A program made the translations under genes and the position numbers. Below, piece by piece: positions 7,952 through 17,285 of a DNA stretch of 57,302 nt. Source of the DNA: Victivallales bacterium (GTDB taxonomy: Bacteria; Verrucomicrobiota; Lentisphaeria; Oligosphaerales; Oligosphaeraceae); the NCBI GenBank assembly GCA_017548425.1, contig JAFZAB010000131.1, positions 1 through 57,302 of the forward strand, read 5' to 3'. Each line of letters starts with the position of its first letter. Positions within the stretch are counted from its first letter, which is position 1. Below the pieces are notes generated by a model, which made no database searches, had not been told where the DNA came from, and was given only the letters and a program-made list of their open reading frames with translations.

Positions 7952-10717
7952 TCAGGGAGTTGGAAGATGCTCTCGATAGTATTTCAGTAACTCGTTCAGG
8001 TTCAAGTGGTAATATGTGCAGTTGCAAGCGGGTTGCTTGGCGTCGGCGTAGGCAAAATGGAGGTCGAGGGATTGCGGGAGGAAGATGGCGTCGTGAAGAT
8101 TCGAAGCCATTGACACGGGACGCTTGATGATTTCCTTCATGGTCTCGGCATCGATTTTGCCGTAGTATTGGTGGAGCCGTTCGCAGAGGGCAGGTTGACG
8201 GCTGGGGGCTGTGATCCAGGCGATGTCCTCGAACGCCTCCTTGAGCAACGGATGTTTTTCTCCGGCGGAAAGGAAAGTCGGTGTTTCGCCTGCACGCGTT
8301 TCGACAGCCATCATGTCGCCTGTTTTATCCGACAGGACATAGTAGTATTCGCATGTCAATGGTGTTTGCGCAATCATCTGTTTGGCTTCGGCAACCGTGC
8401 GGCATTCCTCCATGATGCGCCGCATCAGATAACTCATGGGAAGACCATCCCAGTTGCCTTCGCCACGGCCACCCATCTCGCCCATGGCAAGACCCGCCGC
8501 GTTCATGGCGGTGACCGTGCCGTTGAAACCTGCGAAGCCTACGGAAATCCATGGCAGATAGCCATCTGGAATAAAAACTTGCACTTGTGCAGCGGTCTGC
8601 AGGCCGATGTCGCGCATGTAGTCCAATACACGAGCATGGACAACTTGGCCCCCAACCGTAGCCTTGCCGCGTGCGGCAATTCCTGAACAGTGGAAGAGTT
8701 CGGGGAAGAAACCGATTTCACGTCCTTGCGCGGTTGTCAGGCCAGCCGCTACGCTCATGGCGTCCAGTTCGTTCAGAAAACGCTCTGGCGTGTTTTTCGC
8801 GGAACGACGCTGGGCCTCCAGAATGGTGTCATAGAACCATTCGTTTTTCATGAGAAGATAGCCGCCCGCCACGAGCCTCAGACAGTCGTAACTGCGGGCG
8901 ATTTCCTTACGGCAGAGATTGCCGTGCTGACGCCCCATCTCTTCCGGAGTCCCTGCGAATATGAGTACTGGGAATTGGTTTGGTCGCTCGATTCGGAGAC
9001 CTTTCTCAAACCATACGTCCCGTTCGGTGTCGCACAGGGGATTCTGCGAGGGGATTGGCTCAATTAGCCTGCTCCATGCAAAATGCAATACCTGCCGTAG
9101 CGCTAGTAGCAACGCTGTGGAATCCACATGGTGGACTGCCTGATTTTGGGGCGCGGTGAAGTCGTCGGCCTGTGGTTCGGAAGCAACCTCCCATTGGCTG
9201 AAGTCCATGGAGATCTGTGTGTTTTTAGCTACATAGCGGATGGCGACTGGCACGTCACGAGCCTCCTCAAGTTGGATGGAAATGTTCCATGAATCACCAG
9301 AAGCCACAAATGTACGACGGTTGGGCCCTTCGAATGACCATTTCATCTTCAACAGTTTTGCCAACATATCCAACGATCCCGTTGCCGCAGTGTGTGCAAG
9401 CATTGCCGTCCCCATCCTGCGATAGAGATGGAACTTATCGGGCATCAGACTGGAAATCGATATGTTTGGCTTGTTTTCGCCTGAAAATGCAGTGCCATTT
9501 GGCGAGATGCACCATGGAACGTCACCCGTCGCGATTGTAAAATCATGAAGGCCTTCCAGTCCCTTGCCTTCAGCGATGGAGAGCAGGAATTTCTCCTGCG
9601 CGAAGGCGATTTTTATGGTTCCTGCCTGCTTGATTTGTTCGTTTTCGCTGATGTTGAAGCGCACGGCGAGTCGTGATACACGTCCGTCTGTTGGTGCTCC
9701 AGAAATCAACTGCTGGATGGCGTTCGCCAATCCGCGAAGAGGGGCCGTTGCATCATCGGTTTTGGTATCGGCATTCTGCGCAGTTGCTTGTGCGGATGTG
9801 AAGAAAGGCAGCACTTCATCAAGTACTTTGGGCATCGCCGCGATGGCGGTGTAGTGGTCAAGTTGCGGAAGGATGAAATGATTCACGCCTGTCGTGAGCC
9901 CAAGGCCGGCGGCCAAGGCATTTGAGCGGGCGGGAGGCACCAAAGTGTCCAATTCCGCATTGTACATCTTGATGCGTCCTGCACGGACTCGTTCCGCGAG
10001 TGCCTGACAGTAATTCATGGGCTCCAGATAGGCGCAGATCTTGTCCAACTGGGCGGTCTGTTCTGGCGTGGCGTTCTGGAAGGCGGTTCGTATGGGCGCG
10101 ACTTCGGGATTGTTCTGCTGGAGAATCTCCTTGATGCCACCCCCGGCCAGCAGGAAGACTGCCTTGTCCAGCCGATTGTCATTGGCGAATGTCGAAATAC
10201 CAAGAATTCCGCCGAGACTGGTTCCGATAAGATTGAGACGTTTCGGATCCACGCCCGGGCGTGAGGCGAGAAAATCCACGCTGCGTTTTACGTCACCGGG
10301 CACGGCGCGGAACGCATCTGAAATATACCGTGGACCATCTGGCCCCATGATATGGCTTTTGAGGCTGCCCGCAGGACGGCGGTCCAGGAAGAGGGCCATC
10401 TGCGGCATCAACGCGGGAAGACCATGGTCTGCGAAGAAGGATGCGATGGACTTTGTGATTTGTCCATTTCCACCCAGAACATGCATGCACAAGACGGCGG
10501 GTGCGCCTTCTTTGGGAAGCACCTTCGGTTCATAGTAGAAGGCCTTGACCTGCTTCGCCTCTTTCCAAAATGGAGCTTCTGGCGAGTCGTATGTGACTTT
10601 GAATACGCGGTAGTTTGTCGTCTCCTCAAGAAGAGAGCTTTGATATTGGAAATCAAGTTCGGCGGCGAAGATGCAGCCGAGACAGACAAACCATAACATG
10701 TAACAAAGCGACTTCAT
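7952..10717 (-). CDS. alpha/beta hydrolase fused to C45 acyltransferase-like Ntn-hydrolase
   Basis: A 921-residue exported protein with two unrelated hydrolase modules. The start has AGGAG 8 nt upstream. Residues 1-19 form a signal peptide. Residues 20-310 are an alpha/beta hydrolase: oxyanion-type HVLGGNG near 79, nucleophile motif GTSLGG (Ser167), plausible Asp257 (ELDTLVPP) and His288 (QLDHYTA). Residues 325-560 are a linker or beta domain. Residues 575-921 resemble peptidase family C45 (acyl-CoA:6-APA acyltransferase / acid-ceramidase-like): EEMGRQHG, then HCSGIAARG with candidate nucleophile Cys677, HARVLDY, and GFNGTVTAMNAAGLAMGEMG. C45 enzymes cleave or form amide bonds and are usually self-processed before the Cys. 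The pairing suggests sequential ester then amide hydrolysis of one substrate, which is inference. Convergent with the 6057 glycosidase. Confidence 0.8.
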   Translation of the reverse strand: MKSLCYMLWFVCLGCIFAAELDFQYQSSLLEETTNYRVFKVTYDSPEAPFWKEAKQVKAFYYEPKVLPKEGAPAVLCMHVLGGNGQITKSIASFFADHGLPALMPQMALFLDRRPAGSLKSHIMGPDGPRYISDAFRAVPGDVKRSVDFLASRPGVDPKRLNLIGTSLGGILGISTFANDNRLDKAVFLLAGGGIKEILQQNNPEVAPIRTAFQNATPEQTAQLDKICAYLEPMNYCQALAERVRAGRIKMYNAELDTLVPPARSNALAAGLGLTTGVNHFILPQLDHYTAIAAMPKVLDEVLPFFTSAQATAQNADTKTDDATAPLRGLANAIQQLISGAPTDGRVSRLAVRFNISENEQIKQAGTIKIAFAQEKFLLSIAEGKGLEGLHDFTIATGDVPWCISPNGTAFSGENKPNISISSLMPDKFHLYRRMGTAMLAHTAATGSLDMLAKLLKMKWSFEGPNRRTFVASGDSWNISIQLEEARDVPVAIRYVAKNTQISMDFSQWEVASEPQADDFTAPQNQAVHHVDSTALLLALRQVLHFAWSRLIEPIPSQNPLCDTERDVWFEKGLRIERPNQFPVLIFAGTPEEMGRQHGNLCRKEIARSYDCLRLVAGGYLLMKNEWFYDTILEAQRRSAKNTPERFLNELDAMSVAAGLTTAQGREIGFFPELFHCSGIAARGKATVGGQVVHARVLDYMRDIGLQTAAQVQVFIPDGYLPWISVGFAGFNGTVTAMNAAGLAMGEMGGRGEGNWDGLPMSYLMRRIMEECRTVAEAKQMIAQTPLTCEYYYVLSDKTGDMMAVETRAGETPTFLSAGEKHPLLKEAFEDIAWITAPSRQPALCERLHQYYGKIDAETMKEIIKRPVSMASNLHDAIFLPQSLDLHFAYADAKQPACNCTYYHLNLNELLKYYREHLPTP

Positions 10718-10765
10718 ACCAGAAACTCCTATGCTGGCTTTATAAAAATCGTTGATTCAATCCCG

Positions 10766-11950
10766 TCATCGGGCGTATGCCATCTTGAAGACATCGAGAA
10801 TCTCGTCATATCCAAGCGGCTTGTTGCCTTTGAGGGTACGGGTCTTGTTTCTGGAGCAGGCGAGGGCCATTGGCTCAAGATCCTCTTCCTTTACACCGAA
10901 AGCACGCAGACCAATCGGCATTCCGATTTTGACATAGTACGCCTCTTGCGTGTCGATCGCCTTCTCGATTGTGCTTTCAGGATGGTCAAAATCGATGTCG
11001 ATATTCCACACGCGGGACGCATACTGGAGCCAACGCATGATATTCGCCTTATAGACGTAACGTGCCCAACTGCACCAAAGAGCGGCAAGACCCGCGCCGT
11101 GCGCCACGGTGGGATACAGGCCTGAGATTTCATGTTCCAACTGATGCACGACCAATTGGGTATCCCTGCCGCATTGCGTCAAACCGTTGTGCGCAAGCGA
11201 CGACGCCCACATCACGTTGGCTCTGGCTTCATAGTCGCATGGATTCTTCAGGCAGTCAAGGCCCGTCGTAAAGACTGTCTTGACAAGACCTTCGGCAATC
11301 GCATCGGTCAGCGGCGTGTCAACTCCCGGGCAGAAATAGCGTTCGATGGTATGCATGGTGATATCGACGATGCCGCAGGCGGTCTGGTAGGGATTTACGG
11401 TGAACGTGAGTTCCGGATTCTCGATGGCGAAATCCATTCTGTTGCAGGTACATCCGTATCCGCGTTTCTCTTTCGTCTCCATGTTGGTGATAACGCAGGA
11501 GTTGGACATTTCCGAACCAGCCGCCGCCAACGTGAGGATGGCTCCTTTTTTGAGGGTACGCTTGGGTATCGCCTTGCCGAGCGAGAAATCCCAGACGTCC
11601 ACTTCTGGATTGGCGACACCGTTGGCGATATCTTTTGATGAATCCAATACGGATCCGCCGCCGACGGCCAGTACAAAGTCAACGCCTTCGCGTTTGCACA
11701 GTTCAATGCCTTTGCGCACCAAGGCAAGCTCGGGATTCGCGACAACGCCGCCGAGTTCCACGAACGCAATCCCTTCATCCGCAAGGCATTTGCGCACACG
11801 ATCCAGAAGACCGCTTGCCCGCGCGAACTTGCCGCCGTAGTGGAGGAGCACTTTCTTCGGGTTGAATTCTTTGATGATCTTTCCGACCTTGAGTTCTTCG
11901 CCTTTGCCGAAATAAACCTTTGTCGGTGTCTCGTAGATGAAATTTTCCAT
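10766..11950 (-). CDS. iron-containing alcohol dehydrogenase (butanol dehydrogenase-like)
   Basis: A cytosolic NAD(P)H-dependent reductase or dehydrogenase for alcohols and aldehydes, group III (YqhD/BDH type), 394 residues. Start ATG 11950 has AAGGAGA 6 nt upstream; an upstream in-frame start at 11980 lacks this. Features: N-terminal TKVYFGKG, nucleotide-binding AVGGGSVLDSSKD, then metal-site segments GIVDITMHTIERYF, VVHQLEHEISG and VAHGAGLAALW with the expected Asp/His ligands. Lies 48 nt upstream of the hydrolase-C45 gene on the same strand, so the two may be co-transcribed. Physiological substrate cannot be told from sequence. Confidence 0.9.
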   Translation of the reverse strand: MENFIYETPTKVYFGKGEELKVGKIIKEFNPKKVLLHYGGKFARASGLLDRVRKCLADEGIAFVELGGVVANPELALVRKGIELCKREGVDFVLAVGGGSVLDSSKDIANGVANPEVDVWDFSLGKAIPKRTLKKGAILTLAAAGSEMSNSCVITNMETKEKRGYGCTCNRMDFAIENPELTFTVNPYQTACGIVDITMHTIERYFCPGVDTPLTDAIAEGLVKTVFTTGLDCLKNPCDYEARANVMWASSLAHNGLTQCGRDTQLVVHQLEHEISGLYPTVAHGAGLAALWCSWARYVYKANIMRWLQYASRVWNIDIDFDHPESTIEKAIDTQEAYYVKIGMPIGLRAFGVKEEDLEPMALACSRNKTRTLKGNKPLGYDEILDVFKMAYAR

Positions 11951-12192
11951 TTTGTTCTCCTTGGATTGTATTTGATTCAACTATGACAGCTTCATGCTTG
12001 ATTTTAAGGATTGCGCCGCTACTGCGGACAGCGAAAGATGGCGTATGACTATTGAGTATGATCGTATTTCAGATTCACCTGCAAACCGCTAGAGCATGGC
12101 ACACACTATATATGGTTTGTGTATCTTTACAAATGGATTTGTCAGTATTTCCCATATATTGATTCTAAAAGGAGACGATCCCTTGTTGCTTT

Positions 12193-15072
12193 TTATTCCA
12201 CCTCTCGAATGCTAACCGACGAGAAGTAGAGTTTCCCGTGATTGCAGACGTAATTGAGATAGAAATCGCCACTGTCCATGTTTGCAACAAACGGTTTGCT
12301 GAGAGTCACCCATTGGGGCATCGGTCCTGTATGCCCCAATTGGATGTTACTTTCGCTTTGGCGTTCACGCTGAATATCTGAATGACAGAATACCATCATG
12401 ACGCCATCGTAGTCGGGGGAGGTCCGAAATTCCACTGTCACGAGATACTTCTTGCCTTTGACTAATTTTGCAATGGATTGGTGAAGCATTAGATAGTTTC
12501 TATATTTATTTGAATAAAGAGTATTGGGTGAAGGCGTTACGACTTCACAACAGAGAGCGTTCCGTCCATCGAATTGCATGGCGGTCGCCTTGTTAATGCC
12601 ATATCGCTGCACTAGTTGCCATTGATCCGTTCCATCTTCAAAATTCGCATTTTTCAAGGCGTTCTTCTCATCATGATTAGGGCGGAATTTCAAAAAGCAA
12701 CGCTTGGTCAAGCCACCTTGTCCATTATTGTCCTCCACGCGTATTGCAATGATGTTTTCACCAGATCGTGCGACATCGCCAAAAGGCACGTTGAAAGCCT
12801 CATTCCATGAATTGGCATTACCTTCAAAAGGATAGGGGCGATGGAGCACTTTCTGACCGTTAATCCAGATGTCGCAAGCTTCATCAGCCGATCCAACCAT
12901 GAGGATTGGTTCGCCAGGCAATTTCTCAGGCAGACGGATGCGCAGTCGATACCAGCCAAAACCGTCGTAAGTCGCATATCCACTCTTGTCCCAAGGACGG
13001 TCGGTAGGAATTGTTTCCCACTGTGATTCGTCGTAATCGACTGTATGCCAGCCATTTGCTTCGCCGATTTTATCAGGATCCGTCTTGAACGGCCAGTCTA
13101 TCGGCAGAGGGATCGTGTCTTTTGTCATTTGCTTGGCCAATTCACGCGGCCAATGGTTGTCTTCTCGCTCGCGGCAGAAACCGATATTGAAGGCTTGCGA
13201 GAAGGCATTGTCCTCTCTGAATTTGTCCAATGCTTTGACTTTTTCTGCAAAAGCCATGTAATCGCCTGATGTTCTGAAGGCGTCATATGAGATGGCTGTT
13301 TCCGCCGTCAGGCGGGCGTTTTCCAGACCAAGCCAAAGGAAATGAACGCGTTTTGCTTCCACGGATTCTGCTGGCAATGCTTGTCTTGCTTCCAGAAGAA
13401 TTTGATTAAGCTCTGCAAACAATTCTGGCGTAAAGAGGTCGTGTCCAGCAAGATAGTAATGAGCCCAATAGCCGCCTTCTGGGCGATTGGATGATTTCAT
13501 TGTCGGTTTGGAATTATGAGAGATTTTCCATAGGCGATCAAAATATTTGCGGATGATAGGCGCTGCATCGCCAAAGGCTGAACAGTATTCTGTTTCAATG
13601 GTTTCGAAGGGCAAGCCCGGGCGTGAATTCTGAAGACGGGCAATTGTATAAAGCGTCAAACCTTGCGCGGCATACATTCCGGTCAGAGAATCATAATCGC
13701 TTCCCTTGAGGGCGCGTGGTTCTGCAAAGAGGAAGCAATGGTGAAAATCACGGTCGTATGCAATGGGATAGCAATGCCCATCCAATGTATAATTGGGGCG
13801 TATCACCAAATCGACTCCCGTCTTATACCAACCCTCCCAATTTTTGATGTAATAAGCGATTTTTTCATCTGTCCATGGAAAGTACATCGACGGGCAGTAG
13901 CAGAACTGGAAACGCGGCCCAAGAATCGTGTTTTTTGGCGCGTTTGCCGAATTGGCATAGATCAACCCTGAAAACTTTGCCTTCTTTTCTGGAGCGATGC
14001 GATCGGCCTCCGCCATTACGCCACGATAGAATTCAATCTGACGGCGGCTCAAGTCACCAAGCTCCTCCATCCATGCGGGATCGCCTTTGTCATAACGTGC
14101 CTTGGCGCGAGCGCGGCGTTCGTCTGTCGGAATCGGTGAATGGTCGTCCGCCATGCAATAATCGCACACGCATTGAAGATTGCTGTCATTGCTTTTTAGA
14201 TTGATACGCGGAATTTGGGGATTGAAATTCTCAAGCCAATCTTTAACAATTTGTTGACGAAACGCTGGCGATCCTGTACACATGCTGATTAGCTTTGACT
14301 GGCCGCCCCAATTGAGAGGCGATGGACGGCGTGTGCCGTCTGGAAGCAAGTTGAAGAATTCTGGATGAGTCTGGAGATATTTCCCCGGCCATGATTCGAA
14401 GGCGTGCGGATAATGTTGTTCCGACAAGTCGCGGTTGCTACGATGACGCAAAAGCCATCGTACTTCCGCCGTCATGAAATGCGAAAACGCCTCTGGTGAA
14501 GGCCATTGGGCTTTGTTCCCCCATAGTTGCCGCCAGAAGAAAAACTTAAGTTTTGTGGAGATCTCTCGCCGTCCTGCTGTAAATTGAAAGCAATTTGTTT
14601 TTGGAATACATTCGCCAAGTTCACCGGGCCATAGCCAATGGCAGTTATTTTCGTTTTCGAGAATATCGTATAAAGCAAAAAGGGTGGCATTTGTTTCGAT
14701 GAGCAGGGCCGCTAAATTGTCGCCTCGATCGTTTCCTGTCAGAATCATTTTATCGTTGTCGCCTAAAAACTGCGCATGATTGTGCGCCATACCCACGCCT
14801 GAAACGTTATGTTTTCTGGCGAAGTTTGTTTCGCCCAAGGAGAAAACGAAAGTGCCGTCGGGAATGTCGGTTGGTTCTATTCTGGTTTCAAGTTTCGTTC
14901 CCGTCAGTTTTTCGACATGGTAGGTAAGTTCTTCTGCCGCAAATTTCAAGCCATAATTAGCCTTTTCTGGGAGGATAATGATACATTGGCGTTTGACTGG
15001 CTCAATCCGAATGGTTTCCGCCCAACTGAATGAACAAATGATGGCTAATATGGCTATAAAAAACTGTCTCAT
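12193..15072 (-). CDS. secreted DUF4838-type glycoside hydrolase with C-terminal carbohydrate-binding domains
   Basis: 959 residues. Signal peptide 1-18 (core FFIAILAIICSFS, cleavage after SWA). Residues 20-180: an N-terminal domain like the non-catalytic domain of alpha-glucuronidases/GH20 (GLKFAAEELTYHVEKLTG). Residues about 190-640: the DUF4838 region, with SEQHYPHAFESWPGKYLQ, a Cys pair CVCDYC and YCPSMYFPW. Residues about 680-800: a GH2-like sugar-binding beta-sandwich (GWYRLRIRLPEKL, ACDIWINGQKV). Residues 815-959: a CBM4/9-like jelly roll (NANFEDGTDQWQ). This architecture is frequent in Lentisphaerota/Verrucomicrobiota polysaccharide utilisation. No Shine-Dalgarno is visible before the ATG. 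Activity is unproven. Confidence 0.8.
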   Translation of the reverse strand: MRQFFIAILAIICSFSWAETIRIEPVKRQCIIILPEKANYGLKFAAEELTYHVEKLTGTKLETRIEPTDIPDGTFVFSLGETNFARKHNVSGVGMAHNHAQFLGDNDKMILTGNDRGDNLAALLIETNATLFALYDILENENNCHWLWPGELGECIPKTNCFQFTAGRREISTKLKFFFWRQLWGNKAQWPSPEAFSHFMTAEVRWLLRHRSNRDLSEQHYPHAFESWPGKYLQTHPEFFNLLPDGTRRPSPLNWGGQSKLISMCTGSPAFRQQIVKDWLENFNPQIPRINLKSNDSNLQCVCDYCMADDHSPIPTDERRARAKARYDKGDPAWMEELGDLSRRQIEFYRGVMAEADRIAPEKKAKFSGLIYANSANAPKNTILGPRFQFCYCPSMYFPWTDEKIAYYIKNWEGWYKTGVDLVIRPNYTLDGHCYPIAYDRDFHHCFLFAEPRALKGSDYDSLTGMYAAQGLTLYTIARLQNSRPGLPFETIETEYCSAFGDAAPIIRKYFDRLWKISHNSKPTMKSSNRPEGGYWAHYYLAGHDLFTPELFAELNQILLEARQALPAESVEAKRVHFLWLGLENARLTAETAISYDAFRTSGDYMAFAEKVKALDKFREDNAFSQAFNIGFCREREDNHWPRELAKQMTKDTIPLPIDWPFKTDPDKIGEANGWHTVDYDESQWETIPTDRPWDKSGYATYDGFGWYRLRIRLPEKLPGEPILMVGSADEACDIWINGQKVLHRPYPFEGNANSWNEAFNVPFGDVARSGENIIAIRVEDNNGQGGLTKRCFLKFRPNHDEKNALKNANFEDGTDQWQLVQRYGINKATAMQFDGRNALCCEVVTPSPNTLYSNKYRNYLMLHQSIAKLVKGKKYLVTVEFRTSPDYDGVMMVFCHSDIQRERQSESNIQLGHTGPMPQWVTLSKPFVANMDSGDFYLNYVCNHGKLYFSSVSIREVE

Positions 15073-15120
15073 GGAGTGGTTTTCTTGATTTTGATAGTGA
15101 CACGATATTAATTTCTATAC

Positions 15121-15148
15121 TACTATAACACGGATTTAGGGTCTGGCA
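15121..15148 (-). promoter_or_regulatory. putative promoter of the DUF4838 gene
   Basis: Read on the minus strand: TTGCCA (15148-15143), 16 nt spacer, TATAGT (15126-15121), about 50 nt before the start codon at 15072. Only sequence similarity to a sigma-70 consensus supports it. Confidence 0.4.
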
Positions 15149-15222
15149 ATTGCTTGAAATCACGCATGTGGGTGGCATGAAGATCAAAGGTTGTTGGGAA
15201 TGTGAGGCAAATTATTTGTTTA

Positions 15223-15248
15223 ATGAAAATAGGCGGGTAGATTATAAA
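15223..15248 (+). promoter_or_regulatory. putative promoter of the nucleotidyltransferase-like gene
   Basis: ATGAAA, then GGCGGG (15232-15237), then GATTATAAA (TATAAA at 15243-15248). It resembles the elements before 6057 and queF in composition and order, although the spacer is short. The start codon is about 43 nt downstream. Confidence 0.35.
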
Positions 15249-15290
15249 CTATATGACATGGTTTTCATTGTATCCATTAGGAGGAGAAAA

Positions 15291-15887
15291 ATGGACGATA
15301 TCTTGCTTGAATCCAGTCTGATTCATCAGAAAGCAGAGCAACTTCTGCGTGATTTTCAAATTGTCGAAATGTGGAAAAGCATTGGCGCGGAAGTGCGGAC
15401 GGTTGGTTCGTTTCGCTCCAGTCTGATGATTGACAAGGACATAGATCTACATGTCTATACGTCTGAACTGGATGCAACAAAGACGTTTCAGGCGTTGACG
15501 CCGTTGTTGGGGGATTCTCGTGTCATCAAATGCAAATATATCAATGGTGCCGAAACGGACGAGCACTGCTTGGAATGGCATATTGCATTGAAATATTTTT
15601 CCGACGAAATTTGGACATTGGACATGATCCAAATTCTTGCAGGCTCCGCATTGGACGGCTTTTTCGAAGAGACGACAGATGCCATCATTCGGGCACTGAC
15701 GCCGGAGACACGTCTGGCCATTCTGAAACTGAAAAAGGCCGCTCCTGCGGGAAATTATATTTGCGGTATTGAGTTCTACAAAGCCGTCTTGCAAGACCAT
15801 GTACGGACATGGGAGGAATTCGAGCAATGGCGCAAATCAAATCCACTGGAAGGCATGATGTATTGGCGGCCAAAGGCATTGAAATAG
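15291..15887 (+). CDS. nucleotidyltransferase-fold protein of unknown target
   Basis: A 198-residue cytosolic protein. I choose ATG 15291 because GGAGGAG lies directly upstream; the frame extends further but has no comparable site. It contains the pol-beta nucleotidyltransferase signature hG[GS]x9-13Dh[DE]h: Gly39-Ser40, nine residues, Asp50-Ile-Asp52-Leu. A later acidic residue in EIWTLDMIQ could be the third carboxylate. C-terminal half is helical. Such small enzymes transfer NMP to proteins, antibiotics or RNA, or act as toxins; nothing around it indicates the substrate. Divergent from the DUF4838 gene. Confidence 0.6.
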   Translation: MDDILLESSLIHQKAEQLLRDFQIVEMWKSIGAEVRTVGSFRSSLMIDKDIDLHVYTSELDATKTFQALTPLLGDSRVIKCKYINGAETDEHCLEWHIALKYFSDEIWTLDMIQILAGSALDGFFEETTDAIIRALTPETRLAILKLKKAAPAGNYICGIEFYKAVLQDHVRTWEEFEQWRKSNPLEGMMYWRPKALK

Positions 15888-15925
15888 AGGTAATTTCAAA
15901 ACTGCTCAGATGTCCATGTTAAGGA

Positions 15926-16052
15926 AACCACAGATCACACAGATTACACTGATTTTTCACGGATAGCCTTGCCGCCGGTGCCGATAAAAATGCTTACGAT
16001 TCTGATTATAAGAAGAATATGAAACAAGCAGGATTCATCGGCCTCCGGCGCC
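15926..16052. repeat. dispersed intergenic repeat, type A copy 1
   Basis: Begins ACCACAGATCACACAGATTA and continues ACACTGATTTTTCAC. The same opening with few changes occurs at 26757, and similarity continues into the following GC-rich part. The segment contains an imperfect inverted repeat (about 15970-15985 with 16037-16052, roughly 12 of 15 positions), so a transcript could fold into a long hairpin. It sits between two convergent genes. No ORF. Confidence 0.6.
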
Positions 16053-16143
16053 AAGGCTGGTTCTGAAAATTACAGATTAAAATCAGGCTAAAGTAAGACT
16101 TTTGAAATTATCTCAAGAAACAATAAAATTTGCAATAAGGTTG

Positions 16144-16794
16144 CTATTGTGGCTGAAGTGCACACAGGGCTGATAGTATTCTGTCAGCGCTTTCCTTTGC
16201 TTCGCTACGGTTTTCGTATGTTCCTCGAAAATCTTTCATTTGAATCGTGATAGTTTCCGCCAATAACGCATCCGAAATGCCTTCGGCACGTTTTCCATTC
16301 ACCACTTCATAGGTTCGTAGCCGCAGTTCATTATGTTCTGCAATACAAATGCCTTCTTTCTTCCGTTTCGGGTAAGCGAAGATGTAAAAAGAAAGAATCA
16401 GTCCAAGGCAAACTGGCAGCCATGTCCACCAGCGTGGTTTTGCCCATACGGCAACCGCTCCTCCTGCAAGTATCAGAACGCCAAATGCCGACAGAAGAAG
16501 GCCTAATGTCAGCGAAGGCGGCGTCAGCAGTTCTTCATGAATGCCGCCATGCTGTAACTGCTCCGCAAGGGCTGTGAAGAAATCCATTGTCTGGACGGTG
16601 AAGGCATTGTTCACATCTATCCATGTGAAGGCATAGTAGCAAGAATGGATGAAAAGATGCACCGCTCCAAGAAACAAATACAATACAATGCGCCATCGAC
16701 GTGACAAACCATACAATCCATAAATGCCACCACCCATGACAAAAAAGTATATGATTGTAAAAACAACAATGGCTTCTTCGGCATTCATAATCAT
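16144..16794 (-). CDS. small integral membrane protein, unknown function
   Basis: 216 residues, not recognised. Four hydrophobic spans are visible (about 8-28, 35-55, 90-113, 120-137), followed by a soluble C-terminal domain of some 75 residues beginning with the basic patch PKRKKEG. Starts ATG-ATT-ATG without a clear Shine-Dalgarno. It is the last gene of a minus-strand series 19133-16144 with short gaps, so probably co-expressed with the two membrane proteins upstream. Only the membrane location is supported. Confidence 0.6.
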   Translation of the reverse strand: MIMNAEEAIVVFTIIYFFVMGGGIYGLYGLSRRWRIVLYLFLGAVHLFIHSCYYAFTWIDVNNAFTVQTMDFFTALAEQLQHGGIHEELLTPPSLTLGLLLSAFGVLILAGGAVAVWAKPRWWTWLPVCLGLILSFYIFAYPKRKKEGICIAEHNELRLRTYEVVNGKRAEGISDALLAETITIQMKDFRGTYENRSEAKESADRILSALCALQPQ

Positions 16795-16851
16795 TATTGT
16801 GCGGTCATTTTATATAAAAAAGTTTGTGGAATAGGTGCTTAATCATGTCTT

Positions 16852-17280
16852 TCAGCAGGAGTTAGGGGCGATCATGATGATGAAAATCCAGAAATAAGCA
16901 ATCATTTGAAGTACCGACACTCCAAGAGATTGCGCACATAATCGTTTGGACAGTCCATGACGATCTCTGTATGCAAGAAGAAAGAATTCGGCAAAAAAGC
17001 CAATGGCGCACACGGCCCATGAAAAAAAGGTAATCCCGACAAAGACTGACTCAGGGATGAGAGGTGGAGGATCATCGGGAGGAAGGCGGAACGTCTCTTG
17101 TTCTATGCATTCAAGCAACCAGGCAATTCCGTAGATGATGGACGCTACCACCTGGAGCAATAAAATCCATTTTATGGATTCTTTTCTCACGATGGCGTAT
17201 GTGAGCAGGATACCCCACATCATGGTCAGGAGGAATAGCAAAAACAGCGCAAATTCAGGATCCAACCACCAGAAGCTCAT
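16852..17280 (-). CDS. small integral membrane protein, unknown function
   Basis: 142 residues with four hydrophobic stretches (about 8-30, 35-55, 78-102, 115-138). Start has GGAG 8 nt upstream. It begins 5 nt after the stop of the 615-residue membrane protein, which strongly suggests one transcript. No recognised family. Confidence 0.6.
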   Translation of the reverse strand: MSFWWLDPEFALFLLFLLTMMWGILLTYAIVRKESIKWILLLQVVASIIYGIAWLLECIEQETFRLPPDDPPPLIPESVFVGITFFSWAVCAIGFFAEFFLLAYRDRHGLSKRLCAQSLGVSVLQMIAYFWIFIIMIAPNSC

Positions 17281-17285
17281 ACATG

